Source of the DNA: Skermanella aerolata KACC 11604
Lineage (GTDB): Bacteria > Pseudomonadota > Alphaproteobacteria > Azospirillales > Azospirillaceae
Assembly (NCBI RefSeq): GCF_000936425.1
Contig: NZ_AVFK01000005.1
Location: 186,001-250,000, forward strand
Direction: 5' to 3'
Length of the DNA stretch: 64,000 bases
Below are positions 63,099-64,000 of this stretch, in pieces. The translations under genes were made by a program, and so were the position numbers. How positions within the stretch are numbered: position 1 is the stretch's first letter; every line of letters starts with the position of its first letter. The notes under the pieces were generated by a model. It was given only the letters and a program-made list of their open reading frames with translations. It was not told the origin of the DNA and did not search any database.

Positions 63099-64000
63099 AT
63101 GCGTATTTTCCGCAATCTACTGCTCACCGTGGTGAGCAGCGTGGCTCTGGCCGCCTGCGCCCAACCCAACAGCCGCCCGGAACTGGCCTTTTCCCAGCCG
63201 GCGGAAGCCGAGATCAAGACCATCAACCTGGATGAACTCCAGGCCCTGCCGGAACCGTTCCGCAAAGTCGCGGTCGCCGTCTACAAGTTCGAGGATCTGA
63301 CCGGGCAGAACAAGCCCAACGAAAACTTCTCCGAATACAGCCGGGCGGTCACCCAGGGCGGCACATCCATTCTGATCAACGCCCTGGAACGCGCCGGCAA
63401 TAGGAAGTGGTTCACGCCGGTCGAGCGGGCGTCCCTGCCTTCCCTTCTTCAGGAACGCCAGATCATCCGGGTCACCCGCGAGGAATACGGCGGGAAGGAC
63501 CTGCCGGCATTGCCGCCGATGACCTATGCCGGCATCATGCTGGAAGGCGGCATCATCGGCTACGACAGCAACACGATCACCGGCGGCTTCGGCGCCCGGT
63601 TCCTCGGCGTCGGCGCGAATGCCGACTACCGCCGCGATACCGTAACGGTCTTCCTCCGCGCCGTATCGGTCCAGTCCGGCGAAGTGCTGAAATCGGTCAA
63701 CGTTTCAAAGACGATATATTCAGCGGCCCTCCAGGGCGGCGCCTTCCGCTTCGTCGATTTCAAGAAGCTGCTGGAAGTCGAGACCGGCATCACCACGAAC
63801 GAGCCGGTTACCCTGGCGGTCAAGTCGGCGGTCGAGAAGGCCGTCTATACCCTGGTCGTCGAAGGCCTGATCGACAACTTCTGGCGGCTCAAGGACCCCG
63901 CACAGACGCAAGGCCTCATCAACAAGTACTGGGCCGAGCGCGACGGCATCTACAACGTCCAGACCGTCAAGACTTCGCCCGGCGACCTCCAGGTCAGCCC
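63099..64000 (+). CDS. csgG: Curli secretion channel lipoprotein CsgG (3' partial)
   Basis: Runs off the window end after 300 codons; starts at ATG 63099. A lipoprotein signal with LAAC lipobox (Cys20) precedes PFRKVAVAVYKFEDLTGQNKPNENFSEYSRAVTQGG, NRKWFTPVERASLPSLLQERQIIR, GIMLEGGIIGYDSNTITGGFGARFLGVGANADYRRDTVTV and VTLAVKSAVEKAVYTLVVEGLI, all typical of CsgG. It forms the nonameric outer-membrane pore for curli subunits. Chaperone and subunit genes are not in this window. Confidence 0.96.
   Translation, partial: MRIFRNLLLTVVSSVALAACAQPNSRPELAFSQPAEAEIKTINLDELQALPEPFRKVAVAVYKFEDLTGQNKPNENFSEYSRAVTQGGTSILINALERAGNRKWFTPVERASLPSLLQERQIIRVTREEYGGKDLPALPPMTYAGIMLEGGIIGYDSNTITGGFGARFLGVGANADYRRDTVTVFLRAVSVQSGEVLKSVNVSKTIYSAALQGGAFRFVDFKKLLEVETGITTNEPVTLAVKSAVEKAVYTLVVEGLIDNFWRLKDPAQTQGLINKYWAERDGIYNVQTVKTSPGDLQVS

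Overview
The window reads as high-GC chromosomal DNA of an alphaproteobacterium, most likely Rhodospirillales (an Azospirillum/Skermanella-like organism; this is inference). The strongest marker is a circularly permuted, two-piece ssrA (tmRNA) gene near 57.3-57.7 kb, in which the CCA-ending acceptor segment precedes the segment encoding the tag. Alphaproteobacterial AddBA, the dapF-mtaB-ftsY order, LpxK/KdtA/LpxL-type lipid A genes and AmgK-MurU agree. Genes are densely packed, many with ATGA, GTGA or TGATG overlaps. I saw no rRNA, tRNA, CRISPR array or intact insertion sequence.

Layout: 0-3.2 kb holds the end of a large alpha-glucan enzyme (a GH13 amylase-like domain fused to a GlgE maltosyltransferase) closed by a strong terminator. 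3.4-9 kb holds a chemoreceptor with a C-terminal hemerythrin domain, a DedA protein, a 2OG-Fe(II) oxygenase and LepA, followed by two large palindromic repeats. 9.2-11.9 kb holds a RES/Xre toxin-antitoxin pair, a small ORF and a degenerate GGDEF/EAL protein. 12-19.6 kb holds an SDR protein, a TPR protein and a glycan-like cluster (methyltransferase, two nucleotide-sugar epimerases, a glycosyltransferase, a B12-type radical SAM protein). 19.7-27.2 kb holds a ZapE ATPase and envelope-lipid genes (metallophosphoesterase, GT4, kdtA, lpxK, two tandem acyltransferases). 27.2-34.2 kb holds xseA, purD and polyprenol-linked sugar genes (GT-C-like membrane protein, GT2, GtrA, UppP). 34.3-42 kb holds a DUF4344 metallopeptidase, a second chemoreceptor, dapF-mtaB-ftsY and AMP nucleosidase. 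41.9-46.4 kb holds an MntA/HepT module whose toxin gene is interrupted, a 53-aa protein, a ferredoxin-NADP reductase, tsaE and amgK-murU. 46.5-53.0 kb holds addB-addA.

53.0-57.3 kb is the accessory region. It contains a MazE/PemI-like antitoxin remnant, vapB with a decayed vapC, a strikingly AT-rich two-gene unit encoding a protein with a HEPN-like R-N-x3-H motif and an unrecognised partner, and an unrecognised 285-aa protein, ending at ssrA. After ssrA come a VIT/CCC1 transporter, a DUF2254 membrane protein, an HWE/HisKA_2-type sensor kinase and the start of a curli secretion operon (csgF, csgG cut by the window end).

The most interesting observations are the AT-rich HEPN-like pair beside ssrA; the in-frame amber codon that separates HepT from its catalytic motif while MntA stays intact; the recurring loss of toxins with retained antitoxins; and a 15-codon ORF that overlaps the addB stop at one end and the addA start at the other.
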